Shown in pieces: positions 58,751 to 64,000 of a stretch of DNA of 64,000 bases. The notes below the pieces were generated by a model. That model saw only the letters and a list, made by a program, of their open reading frames with translations. It searched no databases and was not told the origin of the DNA. The stretch is from the NCBI GenBank assembly GCA_003116995.1, contig BDSL01000004.1:1922001-1986000 (forward strand). The letters are read 5' to 3'. Made by a program: the position numbers and the translations under genes. Every line of letters begins with the position of its first letter. The stretch's first letter is position 1. The DNA comes from Yamagishiella unicocca (taxonomy: Eukaryota > Chlorophyta > Chlorophyceae > Chlamydomonadales > Volvocaceae).

Positions 58751-59036
58751 GCAGGTAGCTAGCTGGGACGGCGGCAGCAGCAGCAGCAGCAGCAACGTAG
58801 AGGCGAAAACCTCGAGGACGGGAATTCTTGGTGGGCCGGGCGGCGGCGAGGAGACAGCGGGAGTGTGGGGTAAGGTCCACCTGTGTAGGAGTGGGAGGGG
58901 AAGGAGGAGGAGGCTGCGGGTGGTTGTGGAGCCTTAGGTGGTGGGCACAGTCCACGTGGTGGTTGCTGGTTGCACGCTGCGAGGACTCGAGGAGGCGTTG
59001 GTTCGTTGGTGTCGAAGTGACGTTGGTTAGCTCGCG

Positions 59037-59041
59037 TGTAA
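59037..59041 (+). terminator. TGTAA poly(A) signal of the NTF2-like gene
   Basis: TGTAA 287 nt beyond the stop codon on the plus strand. Sequence after it loses the strong GC bias. Confidence 0.55.
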
Positions 59042-60412
59042 TGAACCTTCACGTGTTTGTGTGGAAGTGGAGAGTGTCGCTCTTAAAAACATTGTATGCT
59101 GTGGGGGTTTGACTTGATGAGGTGCATGTTTAAGCGGTCTAGCGACTCCAGCCTGTCGCCGATGTCGGGCAGGGGTTGCTCCTGCTCCTTCGACATATAA
59201 TTGGCACCTAGTCTGTCGGCTCAAGGGTTTAGTTGTAAGGAAAGCTGGGGCAGTGTCATAGCAGAGGCAGAGGCAACACTTGACGGCCCGTTGTGTGTCT
59301 ATGTTACTGAAGGCTGCGGGCTCCGAAAGGCTCAGCAGCTGGGCTGGTTGGCACCCCACTGCCACGTCATCTTGGTGGGCCGATTGGGACCGTACGGTTC
59401 CTGCTGCTGAGCCCAGTGACCGACTGACGGCTGCAATCAACGCGTGGTTGGCCGTGCTGATCTGCTGAACCCTGATGAGGGCGGAGGGCGGGGAATATCG
59501 AGTGCTTGAAGGAGGCCTTAGGAGATAGAGGAGGCTGTGCTCGCAAGGGCTGGTACCTGGGGGCTAGGGGCCATTAAGACCAGCATAGGGATGGATGTTA
59601 TTTACGCAGGAACTACTTGGGGGAAGCTAAGGCGCTTTGGCCGATCTGTGGGGCATACCGTGGGGCGTACCGTCTCTGGGTGTACTGTGGGATGCACGTG
59701 TGTTGCTGGGACTGCGATGTGATGTAGCACGCCATGTGTTGAGTGATGCCGGCGGTGCGAATAAAAAGGAACAGTGAGATGCCACGGAGACAGCAGCTAC
59801 GACAGTATGCATCTTGGTCGACAAAGATGTTGGTGCTGTCGTACAAATGATGATGGGGCGCCAAGACGTGGCGGTAGCGAGAAGAGGCGAGCTCCATATA
59901 GCCTTCGTATCGGGGGGGTATGAGAGAGAACGCTTATGTGGTAAATAAGGGCGAGTGGGGTTGTGGCGGTGGGCGCGGAGTGCAGTCGAGTCTCGGATGG
60001 TTGCCTTCAGCCCAACTCACCGTACGGCGACCCGTACGTTGGGCAGGCAGTACGTTTCCCTGTTGCTTCGCTTCAACGATCACATGACCGCTAATTAACA
60101 TCTGCGCAAACCTTTAAGACGAGATATCTATGACCCCTCACAAGTCAAAGGATTGACTTCACGGTTGGGGTACAAATGAATCCGTTGCACCCCAACACTT
60201 GACTGGTGCATCGCCTACATCTTCGGGGAACACAATGGGCGCCGATCGCGTTACGTATGGCCAGCGGTTGGAAGGTTGGATGGTCAGTTGGGCGGCTGGC
60301 CGTACCACTGCAACCCAGCTGTGGTTTCGACTCGGCCAGCCCACCGCTCGTACAGTACCTCCGCTACCCACCCAGCCCCTCCCTCTCCGCTTCACGTCTC
60401 ACACCTCCTGTG
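59042..60412. other. Convergent 3' flanks, no gene seen
   Basis: Lies between the poly(A) signal of the NTF2-like gene (+) and the stop of the RCC1 gene (-). It presumably contains the RCC1-gene 3' UTR. Only short unsupported open frames are present. Confidence 0.5.

Positions 60413-64000
<3,588 letters not shown>

Overview
This is nuclear DNA of a green alga, most likely a volvocine relative of Chlamydomonas or Volvox. The evidence is the very GC-rich sequence, genes split by many short introns with G-rich GTGAGT/GTGGGT donors, TGTAA poly(A) signals, two pherophorin genes (extracellular-matrix glycoproteins of this group), and dense intronic micro- and minisatellites. The species cannot be named from the sequence alone.

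Layout. 1-3.5 kb: C-terminal exons of an armadillo-like protein (+). 4.5-7.3 kb: complete LST8, the WD40 subunit of TOR complexes (-). It is divergent, across 401 bp, from a complete serine O-acetyltransferase (+, 7.7-10.8 kb). 13.9-15.7 kb: first pherophorin (+). 16.3-38.8 kb: two nested Gypsy-type retroelements. 40.8-43.3 kb: second pherophorin (+), with the same intron phases and the same exon 1 and 2 lengths as the first. 46.2-53.0 kb: a KDM4/JMJD2-like JmjN-JmjC histone demethylase (-). 55.8-58.8 kb: a low-complexity protein ending in an NTF2/SnoaL-like domain (+). 60.4 kb to the right edge: an RCC1-repeat protein (-), incomplete at its 5' end. The exon models were built by hand from splice signals, reading phase and family conservation.

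The retroelements are the most unusual part. Element A (+, 16339-38810) was hit in its 3' repeat by element B (-, 27667-38505). Both encode Gypsy-type reverse transcriptase, RNase H and a DDE integrase. Neither carries ordinary LTRs. Each is laid out as A1 - genes - polypurine tract - B1 - GC - A2 - B2, with a 51-bp B segment, a 370- or 348-bp A segment, TGTC...GACA termini and a 4-bp target duplication. This split-direct-repeat layout is known from tyrosine-recombinase retroelements such as PAT and kangaroo, but here it accompanies a DDE integrase. The sequence next to A1 is perfectly complementary to a stretch inside A (12 nt in A, 20 nt in B), as expected for Tf1-like self-priming. Both Pol proteins also carry a degenerate C5-methyltransferase-like domain between RNase H and integrase, a PHD finger, a C-terminal second methyltransferase-like fold (intact-looking only in A) and a hydrophobic segment ahead of RT. 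All repeat copies look identical, so both insertions appear recent. Whether this architecture is already described could not be checked here.
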